From positions 1 through 8,799 of the forward strand of contig DAOUZU010000038.1 of assembly GCA_030665535.1 (NCBI GenBank): a stretch of DNA of 8,799 bases. Reading direction: 5' to 3'. Below are positions 1 through 5,035 of this stretch, one piece after another. How positions within the stretch are numbered: the first letter of the stretch is position 1; every line of letters begins with the position of its first letter. The DNA is from Dehalococcoidia bacterium. Its GTDB lineage: Bacteria > Chloroflexota > Dehalococcoidia > Dehalococcoidales > JAUXAE01. Made by a program: the position numbers and the translations under genes. The notes below the pieces were generated by a model that worked only from the letters and a program-made list of their open reading frames with translations, searched no databases and was not told the origin of the DNA.

Positions 1-1620
1 ATCGGCCAGTTGCCGCCGGAAGGCGGCCACCACCGCTTCGTTATAGAAGACGGCGCCGGTGAGGATTATCTTGCTGCCCAGTTTCCGGTGGGCCACCACC
101 TTGGAGAGGTAGTTCTCCGCTATGGAGTTGGCCAGGCTGGCTGTTATCACCGGTAGGGATACTCCCTCCTGCTGGGCGGTGGCCACCGCCTGGGCGGTAA
201 AGGCGGCACACCTGGCCCCCAGGTCTATGGTGTGGGGCGCCGTGAAGGCCAGCCGGGCGAAATCGCCGTTTTTAACGCTGATATCCAGCATCTCGGCCAG
301 CTCGTCGATGAAACTACCGGGGCCGGCGGCGCAGGCCTTGTTCATCTGGTAATCTACGACGATACCCTTTCGCTTGATGATGAGCTTTGAGTCCTGGCCG
401 CCTATCTCAATTATATCTGCCTCAGGCTCTACCTCGACGGCGGCCCGCGCCTGGGCGGTTATCTCATCCTTTATCAGGTCGGCGCCGACGAAGCCGCCGG
501 CCAGATAACGGCCGGAGCCAGTAACGGCGGCCCCGGTGATGCTTATTTTACCCCCGGTATCGTTTACCAGGTTCTGAAAGACCTCTTTAAGGACGTCCAG
601 CGGCCGGCCGGCGGTCATCAGATAGCTCTTGGCCACGACGCTGCCGGAGGGGTCTATAATAACCGCTTTGGTGCTGGTGGAGCCGACATCAATTCCCAGG
701 TAGCCGCTGTCGGGGAGCTTCTCACCATCGGCGCTTAAGCCTGGCGGCAGCGATATCTTATCCAGCGCCGGCATGGTGAAGTAGCGCTGCTGGCTGTCAG
801 ACCGGGGCAGCCGGGTTACAGTTGCCGCCTTGCCCGCCGAAAGCAAGGCCGCGCCGATAGCCTCTATGTAGAGGTAGTCCTTGGGTACGGCTACCTCCGT
901 CTGGCTACCGTTGCCGGTGGCCAGCATCTCGCTGAGGGCTTTGGCGACGGCCTTGTTGGCTGCCACACCGCCGACGAAATAGACCGGAGCGGCAAAGCCG
1001 TCTTTCTTGAGCGAGACCACCATGCGGGCGATGCTCTGGCAGAGGCCGTAGAGCATATCGGGAACGGGGGTGCCCTTTTGCTGGAGATGGATAAGGTCTG
1101 TCTTGGCGAAGACGCTGCACCGGGCGGCTATGCGGGGCGGTTTGCCCTGGCACTTAAGGGCTTGTTGGGACAGATCGTCCAGGCTGATGCCCAGCCGGTA
1201 GGCCTGCTGCTCAAGGAAGCGGCCGGTACCGGCGGCGCAGAGGGGGTTTGAGGCTACTTTCCACGGTTGTTTCAGGCCGTCTCTCAGGCCGATAACGAAG
1301 AAGCTCTGACCACCGATCTGGATGATGGATTCGGCTTCTGGGTGGTCCTTAAGCAGCCCGGCTATGGTGGCCAAAGGGCTGCTGTACTCGGCCCAGCCGA
1401 AATCCGCGGGGATGACGCCCTTGCCCGAGCCGGATACCCCGGCGGAGGCAATCTGCTCCAGGGGGAAGCGCTTAGCCAGCTGTTCCAGCAGGGAGTTGAC
1501 CGCCGCCCGCGGGCTGGGGCTGATCCGGCTACTGCCTAGCCAGAGGACCTGGCCGCTGTCATCAGTCAGGGCCAGCTTGGCGGTTACCGAGCCGATATCC
1601 AGGCCTATCGAATATGCCAT
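1..1620 (-). CDS. Acyl-CoA dehydratase activase, BcrAD/BadFG/HgdC ATPase family, tandem-domain form (partial, C-terminus outside window)
   Basis: The frame is open from the ATG at 1620 to position 1 and gives 540 residues without a stop, so this is the N-terminal part of a longer protein. Two ASKHA ATPase domains follow each other. The first starts with the phosphate-1 motif GLDIGSVTAK (residues 6-15) and has CAAGTGRFLE with Cys128 and ARCSVF with Cys168. The second starts with LGIDVGSTSTK (308-318) and has IGGQDSK (407-412), CAAGPGSF with Cys430 and ARCAAF with Cys471. In HgdC/CompA, cysteines at equivalent places bind a 4Fe-4S cluster bridging a homodimer; ATP hydrolysis then drives an electron to a 2-hydroxyacyl-CoA dehydratase or benzoyl-CoA reductase. 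Large members carry both domains followed by DUF2229- and HgdB-like regions, which would lie left of the window. Oddity: domain 1 has IGGQS (102-106) where domain 2 has IGGQD. There is no Shine-Dalgarno sequence; a promoter-like element ends 10 bases before the ATG. Family certain; exact substrate unknown. Confidence 0.93.
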   Translation of the reverse strand, partial: MAYSIGLDIGSVTAKLALTDDSGQVLWLGSSRISPSPRAAVNSLLEQLAKRFPLEQIASAGVSGSGKGVIPADFGWAEYSSPLATIAGLLKDHPEAESIIQIGGQSFFVIGLRDGLKQPWKVASNPLCAAGTGRFLEQQAYRLGISLDDLSQQALKCQGKPPRIAARCSVFAKTDLIHLQQKGTPVPDMLYGLCQSIARMVVSLKKDGFAAPVYFVGGVAANKAVAKALSEMLATGNGSQTEVAVPKDYLYIEAIGAALLSAGKAATVTRLPRSDSQQRYFTMPALDKISLPPGLSADGEKLPDSGYLGIDVGSTSTKAVIIDPSGSVVAKSYLMTAGRPLDVLKEVFQNLVNDTGGKISITGAAVTGSGRYLAGGFVGADLIKDEITAQARAAVEVEPEADIIEIGGQDSKLIIKRKGIVVDYQMNKACAAGPGSFIDELAEMLDISVKNGDFARLAFTAPHTIDLGARCAAFTAQAVATAQQEGVSLPVITASLANSIAENYLSKVVAHRKLGSKIILTGAVFYNEAVVAAFRRQLAD

Positions 1621-1630
1621 CAGGGTATCA

Positions 1631-1661
1631 ATTCTAGCATAGTTGATTCAGATATTGTAAA
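1631..1661 (-). promoter_or_regulatory. Candidate promoter of the activase gene, near-leaderless geometry
   Basis: On the minus strand there is TTTACA (1656-1661), a 19-base spacer and TAGAAT (1631-1636), the latter preceded by TGC to make an extended -10. Transcription would start only a few bases before the ATG at 1620, leaving no room for a ribosome binding site, and none is visible. Inferred from sequence only. Confidence 0.5.
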
Positions 1662-1675
1662 GCCACCAAACGAAG

Positions 1676-1727
1676 GCCGCCTGGCAGCGGCAGTCTCATT
1701 ACAGTGAATCGCGGGGGCGGCTTTTTT
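1676..1727 (+). terminator. Weak terminator-like hairpin plus T-run between activase and small gene
   Basis: GCCGCC (1676-1681) can pair with GGCGGC (1716-1721), directly followed by six T (1722-1727) on the plus strand. The loop is about 34 bases, and the 5' arm can instead pair with GCGGC at 1687-1691. No plus-strand gene ends here, so its purpose is unclear and it may be chance. Confidence 0.2.
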
Positions 1728-1741
1728 AGTGGCCGGTCAGG

Positions 1742-1936
1742 CTAGCAGGAATAGGCTAGAAGGATAGCGCCCATCTCCTCTTCGGCTGTCTTCAGCTGCT
1801 CAAGCTGCTCGTTGGATATGTCGGCCAGCCTGGTCGGCGCTTCCAGGGCAACAACGCAACTGTTTATTGTTCCCTCCAGAGACTTGACCTTAGTCAGGCC
1901 GGCTTCGTCCAGTTGCTTTAATCGGCTGTGTCCCAT
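1742..1936 (-). CDS. Small helical hypothetical protein, 64 aa
   Basis: I do not recognise this protein. It is 64 residues, without a signal peptide, membrane segment or metal-binding cysteine cluster. Residues 1-33 and 40-60 look like two amphipathic helices; the second (SNEQLEQLKTAEEEMG) is rich in Glu, Gln and Leu as in a helical hairpin or short coiled coil. There are two cysteines, Cys27 and the C-terminal residue Cys64. The case for a real gene is good: GGAGGT lies 5 bases before the ATG at 1936, and a near-consensus promoter lies about 40 bases upstream. The gene appears to be transcribed alone; the neighbouring activase has its own promoter signal. Stop codon is TAG. A role as a small cytoplasmic adaptor is possible but has no support from sequence. 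Confidence 0.75.
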   Translation of the reverse strand: MGHSRLKQLDEAGLTKVKSLEGTINSCVVALEAPTRLADISNEQLEQLKTAEEEMGAILLAYSC

Positions 1937-1975
1937 TTGCCACCTCCATTACCCCTCATATTCTTAGGGTGTCGC

Positions 1976-2004
1976 AGTATAGACAAGCCGTGGCCGGTTG
2001 TCAA
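1976..2004 (-). promoter_or_regulatory. Strong sigma-70-type promoter for the 64-aa gene
   Basis: Minus strand: TTGACA (1999-2004), exactly 17 bases, then TATACT (1976-1981). This matches the consensus at 11 of 12 positions. The expected start near 1969 gives a leader of about 33 bases that includes the GGAGGT site. The same TTGACA-17-TATACT arrangement precedes the ABC transporter at 4975-5003. Confidence 0.8.
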
Positions 2005-2073
2005 CGCATAGCGGCGGTGGAAATATATAGTTTTTATAACAAATTATAGCGCCGGGCCGGCCTCTTTACTGGC

Positions 2074-2090
2074 GCGGCCGTGAAGGCCGC
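2074..2090. repeat. Short perfect inverted repeat GCGGCC/GGCCGC
   Basis: GCGGCC (2074-2079) and GGCCGC (2085-2090) flank a 5-base loop, just downstream of the 89-aa gene on the minus strand. No T-run follows in either direction, so it is not a standard intrinsic terminator. It might slow polymerase or be incidental in GC-rich DNA. The rest of 1937-2123 shows only the promoter of the next gene. Confidence 0.35.
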
Positions 2091-2123
2091 CAATCACCGG
2101 CCGGGAATGCGAAGGGGCGGCTG

Positions 2124-2393
2124 CTAGGCTTTTCCCTGCCGCGGTTTGCGGTGTAGTTCAAGGGAACGGGTTATGCGCCCGTCAGCCATCTGGACTTCCA
2201 GCTGGACGGAATACTCGTAGCGGCCGTCGTTGAATTCGGTGTGCACCAGCCAGCCCTGCTTCGGTTCGTGGAAAAGGGGGAACTGGTCGGCCTTAAGTAT
2301 CCTGATGTCCTCCATATTCGGGCCGTATAGAGCCTTGACCGCTTTCTTGACTACAGGTAGTAGCATCGTGGCGTTGTTTATGGACTTTGTCAT
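2124..2393 (-). CDS. Small hypothetical protein, 89 aa, alpha+beta
   Basis: I do not recognise this family. The protein is 89 residues, soluble and without cysteine. Residues 8-23 form a likely amphipathic helix (LLPVVKKAVKALYG). Three likely beta strands follow: GWLVHTEF (47-54), YEYSVQLEVQM (59-69) and RITRSLELHR (73-82), with a turn MADGRI between the last two. The C-terminus is basic. A helix followed by an antiparallel sheet with a DGRI turn is loosely like GvpO- or PepSY-type small domains, but no diagnostic residue supports either name. AGGAGG lies 4 bases before the ATG at 2393, which fixes the start. An extended -10 (TGGTAGAAT) lies about 50 bases upstream and the stop is TAG. It is probably a single-gene unit. 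Confidence 0.78.
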   Translation of the reverse strand: MTKSINNATMLLPVVKKAVKALYGPNMEDIRILKADQFPLFHEPKQGWLVHTEFNDGRYEYSVQLEVQMADGRITRSLELHRKPRQGKA

Positions 2394-2440
2394 GCTGCCT
2401 CCTTCTATGTCCGGCGCGCCCTGCCTGAGGATCTGTTTCT

Positions 2441-2449
2441 ATTCTACCA
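2441..2449 (-). promoter_or_regulatory. Extended -10 promoter element for the 89-aa gene
   Basis: The minus strand reads TGGTAGAAT, an extended -10 (TGn + TAGAAT). There is no good -35 at the expected distance, as is often tolerated with extended -10 promoters. The leader would be about 40 bases and includes AGGAGG. Confidence 0.45.
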
Positions 2450-2471
2450 CGAATTATGAGGAACGGCTGCA

Positions 2472-2505
2472 GAAAATATTGCCGGGCAACAGGCTGCTCC
2501 CCGGC
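2472..2505 (-). terminator. Candidate intrinsic terminator downstream of the receiver remnant
   Basis: On the minus strand GCCGGG (2505-2500) can pair with CCCGGC (2486-2481) around a 13-base loop, followed by AATATTTTCT. The loop is large and the T-run imperfect. Its position fits, lying after the remnant's stop codon and before the promoter of the 89-aa gene. Confidence 0.4.
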
Positions 2506-2516
2506 CGGGGCGGCTG

Positions 2517-2724
2517 TCAGGCGGCGTTATTAAAGAAATTGGCAGTAATTGCCTTGAACTCGGTCATGTCGAATGGCTTGGTGATATAGTCGTCGGCGCC
2601 CATCTGCATAGCAAGCACCCTGTTCAGCTGGTGGCCGACGTCAGTCAGCATCACCACCGGAATATGGGTGGTCTGGGGGGGCTTCCTTCAACTGCCGGCT
2701 GTTGAAAATCCTTTCAGTTCTTGC
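2517..2724 (-). pseudogene. Response-regulator receiver domain remnant (C-terminal half, frameshifted)
   Basis: Read on the minus strand, 2517-2680 encodes the last half of a CheY-like receiver: THIPVVMLTD, then MQMGADDYITKPFDM, ending in TGA at 2517-2519. The conserved switch Thr (in VVMLTD) and Lys (in YITKPF) are present. The N-terminal half, with the acidic pair and phosphorylated Asp, is missing. A run of seven C (2675-2681 on the complement) breaks the frame. With six C, the preceding bases continue as RQLKEAPQTTHIPVV, which is normal receiver sequence, so a one-base insertion in the homopolymer is likely. In that upstream frame similarity fades and a TAG stops it at 2725-2727; in the other frame a TGA lies just before the C-run. 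I find no start codon with a ribosome binding site. The whole protein cannot be made, and this is best read as a decayed fragment. The rest of 2394-2863 shows no gene apart from a possible 21-codon frame at 2824. Confidence 0.85.
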
Positions 2725-2823
2725 CTATTGGCGACGTATAACACTATCATAAGCATAATTATTGACAGATGTCGGTAGGACTATCGTTAGGCAATGGTCT
2801 TGAACCTGCCAGAGGAGTGAACA

Positions 2824-2889
2824 ATGAGGGCACAACTATTGCCAAATGGCGAATACGGGCCGGCTAGAGGTAGCGGCGTCGGCTTCTAA
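2824..2889 (+). CDS. Possible 21-codon small ORF with a ribosome binding site
   Basis: ATG at 2824 is preceded by AGAGGAG with a spacer of about 6 bases and runs 21 codons to TAA at 2887-2889, overlapping the 3' end of the rhomboid gene on the other strand. The peptide starts MRAQLLPNGEYGPARG and is not recognised. A TTGACA at 2763-2768 lies upstream but has no good -10. It could be the stranded start of a gene lost when this region decayed, a real small peptide, or chance; the good ribosome binding site is the only support. Confidence 0.2.
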   Translation: MRAQLLPNGEYGPARGSGVGF

Positions 2890-3436
2890 AGAGGTAGCCG
2901 GCCAGCGCGCCGAAGATCAGGCCGCCGAGGTGGGCCTCCCAGGCGACAAATCTCAGCAGGGACAGGAGGGCAAAGCCGCCAAGGATAGCTGCCCACAGGG
3001 GTATAGGCGCCGGGATGGGAAAAACAAAGACCCGGAGGTTGGGCACCAGCACGGCCAACGCGCCGCCTACGGCGAAGATGGCCCCGGAGGCACCGACGGC
3101 TATGGCCGTGGATGGCCCCAGCAGCCAGAAAAAAATGCTGCCCAGCAGGCCACCGCCGAAGTATATGGCTAGGAAAGCCCTGTTGGGAATCAACCTGGTC
3201 AGGTAGCTGCCCAGGAAGAAGAGGGCCAGCATGTTGAACAAAATGTGGAATAAGCCGGAATGAACGAACATACTGGTTATTAGCGTCCATGGCTCGCTGG
3301 GGACAGTGGCCGGCATCAGACCCAGGCGTATGGTCAGATCAGGGCTTATGCTGACGGCTATGTAGAGCAGCAGATTGGCCGCTATTAAGATAATCAAAGG
3401 GCTTACGGCGAAGCCCTGGTAGCGTCTGTAGGTCAT
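2864..3436 (-). CDS. Rhomboid family intramembrane serine protease
   Basis: At 190 residues this is a minimal six-helix rhomboid. Likely membrane segments are about 11-30, 62-80, 85-107, 110-131, 143-160 and 166-184. The catalytic signature is complete: HILFN in helix 2 (His64, Asn68, oxyanion side), GASG in helix 4 with nucleophile Ser117, and EAHLGG in helix 6 with His169 completing the Ser-His dyad. Rhomboids cut transmembrane segments of partner proteins in the membrane; no substrate can be inferred here. There is no extra cytoplasmic or zinc-finger domain, and the C-terminus is short and basic. The ATG at 3436 is the first usable start because an in-frame TAA lies two codons upstream. 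The ribosome binding site is poor (only GGAA nearby), but a promoter with TTGCCA-17-TATGAT lies just upstream. It is divergent from the cyclodeaminase-family gene and appears monocistronic. Confidence 0.95.
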   Translation of the reverse strand: MTYRRYQGFAVSPLIILIAANLLLYIAVSISPDLTIRLGLMPATVPSEPWTLITSMFVHSGLFHILFNMLALFFLGSYLTRLIPNRAFLAIYFGGGLLGSIFFWLLGPSTAIAVGASGAIFAVGGALAVLVPNLRVFVFPIPAPIPLWAAILGGFALLSLLRFVAWEAHLGGLIFGALAGYLFRSRRRYL

Positions 3437-3460
3437 TATTTATTCCGCGGTTCAACGGTC

Positions 3461-3489
3461 ATCATAGCCCAAAGCCCTCCGCTTGGCAA
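3461..3489 (-). promoter_or_regulatory. Promoter of the rhomboid gene
   Basis: Minus strand: TTGCCA (3484-3489), a 17-base spacer, TATGAT (3461-3466). Each hexamer matches consensus at 5 of 6 positions. The predicted start near 3454 leaves a leader of about 18 bases. It lies back to back with the plus-strand promoter at 3498. Confidence 0.6.
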
Positions 3490-3497
3490 GGCGGCCC

Positions 3498-3527
3498 TTG
3501 ACAGCCGCCGCCAACAGGCAATAAAGT
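3498..3527 (+). promoter_or_regulatory. Promoter of the ornithine cyclodeaminase-family gene
   Basis: Consensus TTGACA (3498-3503), an 18-base spacer and TAAAGT (3522-3527). The -10 is weak (4 of 6). The start near 3534 leaves about 9 bases before the ATG at 3543, so the GGGAG at 3533-3537 would lie at the very 5' end of the mRNA. Confidence 0.5.
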
Positions 3528-3542
3528 CTGGGCGGGAGATTT

Positions 3543-4505
3543 ATGGCCACTCTTTTTATAACCAGGAAAGACGTCGGCCGGCTGCTGGATATGCCGGCAG
3601 CCATTAAGGCCGTGGAGCGGGCCTTTCGGGAGTGGGACGGTGGCCGGGCCCAGATGCCGCCCAAGTCCTATCTGTCTCTGGATAAGGGCGATTTCCGGGC
3701 CATGCCGGCGGCACTTCCCGGCGTGGTGGGTATGAAGTGGGTAAACGTCCACCCCGGCAACCCTGCCCGGGGCCTGCCTACCGTGATGGCGGTGCTTGTC
3801 TATAACGACCCCGCCACCGGCTACCCGCTGGCGGTGATGGATGCCACGGAGATAACGGCCACCAGGACCGGGGCCACCGCCGCCGTTGCCTCCAGATACC
3901 TGGCCAGGACGGATTCCCATACACTGGGGCTTATCGGCGCGGGACGGCAGTCCTACACCCAGCTTACCGCCCACGCCGCCCTCTTCAAACTTGAGCAGGT
4001 GAGGGTATACGACCGCTCAGGGGGGGCCGTAAAAAAACTGATTGACAGTTTCCCCCGGCTGCCCCTGGTGGAGGCTCCTCTTGAGGCGGCGGCGGCCTCC
4101 GATATCGTCTGCACGGTGACCCCGGTGCGTAAGCCGCTGGTCAAGAAAGAGTGGATCCTCCCCGGCACCCATATCAATGCCATCGGCGCCGACGCTGCGG
4201 GCAAGGAAGAGCTGGAGCCGTCAATCCTGAACCAGGCGGCGGTGGTGGTGGACAACCTGGAGCAGGCCAGTGCCGCCGGTGAGATAAACGTCCCCTTAAA
4301 GAAAGGGCTGTATAAATCCAGCCAGGTCTATGCCACCCTGGCCGAAATAGTCAGCGGGCGCAAACCGGGCCGCCGCGACAGCCGGGCGGTGACCGTTTTC
4401 GATTCTACCGGGGTGGCCATTGAGGATGTGGCCCTGGCCAGGCTGGTCTATGAGAAGGCCTGCCGGGAGGGCGGCTGTCTCTCCCTGGATTTCATAGAGG
4501 GTTGA
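3543..4505 (+). CDS. Ornithine cyclodeaminase / archaeal-type alanine dehydrogenase / mu-crystallin family protein
   Basis: At 320 residues this is the usual length for the family. Substrate-site residues include Lys65 in GMKWVNVHPGN and Arg108 in TEITATRTGA. The Rossmann NAD(P)-binding loop is GLIGAGRQS (129-137). INAIGADAAGKEEL (211-224) carries the likely catalytic Asp217, and FDSTGVAIEDVA (286-297) is the family's C-terminal signature. Members either convert ornithine to proline and ammonia with bound NAD, or act as NAD(P)-dependent dehydrogenases or imine reductases on alanine, ketimines or pyrroline carboxylate. Sequence alone does not separate these. A GGGAG lies about 5 bases before the ATG. 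No amino acid pathway gene adjoins it, so context does not help. Stop is TGA, and no terminator is visible before the convergent zinc-ribbon gene. Confidence 0.93.
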   Translation: MATLFITRKDVGRLLDMPAAIKAVERAFREWDGGRAQMPPKSYLSLDKGDFRAMPAALPGVVGMKWVNVHPGNPARGLPTVMAVLVYNDPATGYPLAVMDATEITATRTGATAAVASRYLARTDSHTLGLIGAGRQSYTQLTAHAALFKLEQVRVYDRSGGAVKKLIDSFPRLPLVEAPLEAAAASDIVCTVTPVRKPLVKKEWILPGTHINAIGADAAGKEELEPSILNQAAVVVDNLEQASAAGEINVPLKKGLYKSSQVYATLAEIVSGRKPGRRDSRAVTVFDSTGVAIEDVALARLVYEKACREGGCLSLDFIEG

Positions 4506-4550
4506 GACGGGTGGGGTGGGTTAGCTCGTAAAAGGCAGTGGTTGAGAGGC

Positions 4551-4787
4551 CTATTGTTCCCGCTTGCCTTTCTTTTTCTCGCCTGGGGGAGGGGAGGGGG
4601 TATCGCCGGTCATGTTGAGAATCAGCTTCTCGGCGTCAAAGGGGGAATAGCCGTTAAAGATCTGGTCGTTTAGCTGAATCTTCAGCCGCTGGCCGCAGGT
4701 GGTGCAGGTCTGGTGCCGGGCGCTTAAGAGAGCCCAGCCCTGGTAGCTGGTGCCGCAGTTGGGGCAGTGGGCGATGGGCATGTTCAT
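4551..4787 (-). CDS. Small zinc-ribbon protein, 78 aa
   Basis: Two CxxC knuckles, Cys8-Cys11 (CPNCG) and Cys28-Cys31 (CTTCG), 16 residues apart, make a typical zinc-ribbon of about 35 residues. A middle part (LKIQLNDQIFNGYSPFDAEK) may be a short strand and helix, and the tail TPSPPPGEKKKGKREQ is proline-rich then basic and probably disordered. Zinc ribbons of this kind bind nucleic acid or protein; no specific function can be assigned. The ATG at 4787 has no Shine-Dalgarno sequence, but a -10 element ends 6 bases before it, suggesting a leaderless mRNA. Met3 (4781) is an alternative start and would leave the ribbon intact. The gene is convergent with the cyclodeaminase-family gene and divergent from the ABC operon. 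Stop is TAG. Confidence 0.8.
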   Translation of the reverse strand: MNMPIAHCPNCGTSYQGWALLSARHQTCTTCGQRLKIQLNDQIFNGYSPFDAEKLILNMTGDTPSPPPGEKKKGKREQ

Positions 4788-4793
4788 GGCCTT

Positions 4794-4824
4794 ATAATAG
4801 AGGGCAGACTGCTATGGCTGTCAA
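4794..4824 (-). promoter_or_regulatory. Promoter of the zinc-ribbon gene, leaderless geometry
   Basis: Minus strand: consensus TTGACA (4819-4824), a 19-base spacer, TATTAT (4794-4799). Only six bases separate the -10 from the ATG at 4787, so transcription should begin at or next to the start codon. Confidence 0.6.
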
Positions 4825-4883
4825 GTCGGCCTGGCGGCGGTACTGGCGGAATTACGCCGTTGCCGGTGGAATTGGCCAGTTTC

Positions 4884-4943
4884 AACCGCCTCTAAGCACA
4901 GTTTTCCGTCCGCTTGCTGACTGCGGTTGGGGCCGAACCGCCT
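4884..4943. promoter_or_regulatory. Repeated AACCGC sites upstream of the ABC operon
   Basis: AACCGCCT occurs at 4884-4891 and 4936-4943, and the inverted core GCGGTT at 4923-4928. GCGGTT and the AACCGC at 4936-4941 form a dyad with a 7-base spacer. This could be a binding site cluster for a regulator of the transporter or zinc-ribbon gene; the short motif makes chance possible. Nothing else is visible in 4825-4962. Confidence 0.3.
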
Positions 4944-4962
4944 TAATGAACGAAATACTGGC

Positions 4963-4974
4963 CCCGGTACCGGG
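4963..4974. promoter_or_regulatory. Perfect palindrome abutting the -35 of the ABC operon (operator candidate)
   Basis: CCCGGTACCGGG is a perfect 12-base palindrome ending one base before the TTGACA at 4975. A dimeric regulator bound here would touch RNA polymerase. Inferred from position and symmetry. Confidence 0.4.
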
Positions 4975-5003
4975 TTGACAATGTAGTAAAGAAAAACTAT
5001 ACT
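4975..5003 (+). promoter_or_regulatory. Strong promoter of the ABC exporter operon
   Basis: TTGACA (4975-4980), exactly 17 bases, TATACT (4998-5003). This matches consensus at 11 of 12 positions, the same hexamers and spacing as the promoter at 1976-2004. The start near 5010 leaves a leader of about 26 AT-rich bases. Only GAAGGG lies close to the ATG at 5036, so ribosome binding is weak. Confidence 0.85.
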
Positions 5004-5035
5004 ATTAATATAATATAAACTAATAATGAAGGGCT

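Noticed and set aside
122..352. Plus-strand open frame within the activase region (also 1267-1539 and 1322-1642)
   Set aside because: These are shadows in GC-rich DNA; the minus-strand frame across 1-1620 encodes a clear activase with all family motifs.
905..1153. Minus-strand 82-codon frame
   Set aside because: It overlaps the activase in another frame, is rich in Arg and Pro as shadow frames are, and has no motif or start signal.
2230..2589. Plus-strand 119-codon frame
   Set aside because: It lies antisense to the 89-aa gene, its promoter and the receiver remnant, which have real signals; no ribosome binding site and no known family.
2763..2791. TTGACA on the plus strand as a promoter
   Set aside because: No acceptable -10 at 16-19 bases and no convincing gene follows.
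2886..3290. Minus and plus frames over the rhomboid gene
   Set aside because: The rhomboid frame carries the complete catalytic motif set; the others are its shadows.
3462..3974. Minus-strand 170-codon frame antisense to the cyclodeaminase-family gene
   Set aside because: Glycine- and arginine-rich shadow; the plus frame has the full family signature, and this frame would cover both divergent promoters.
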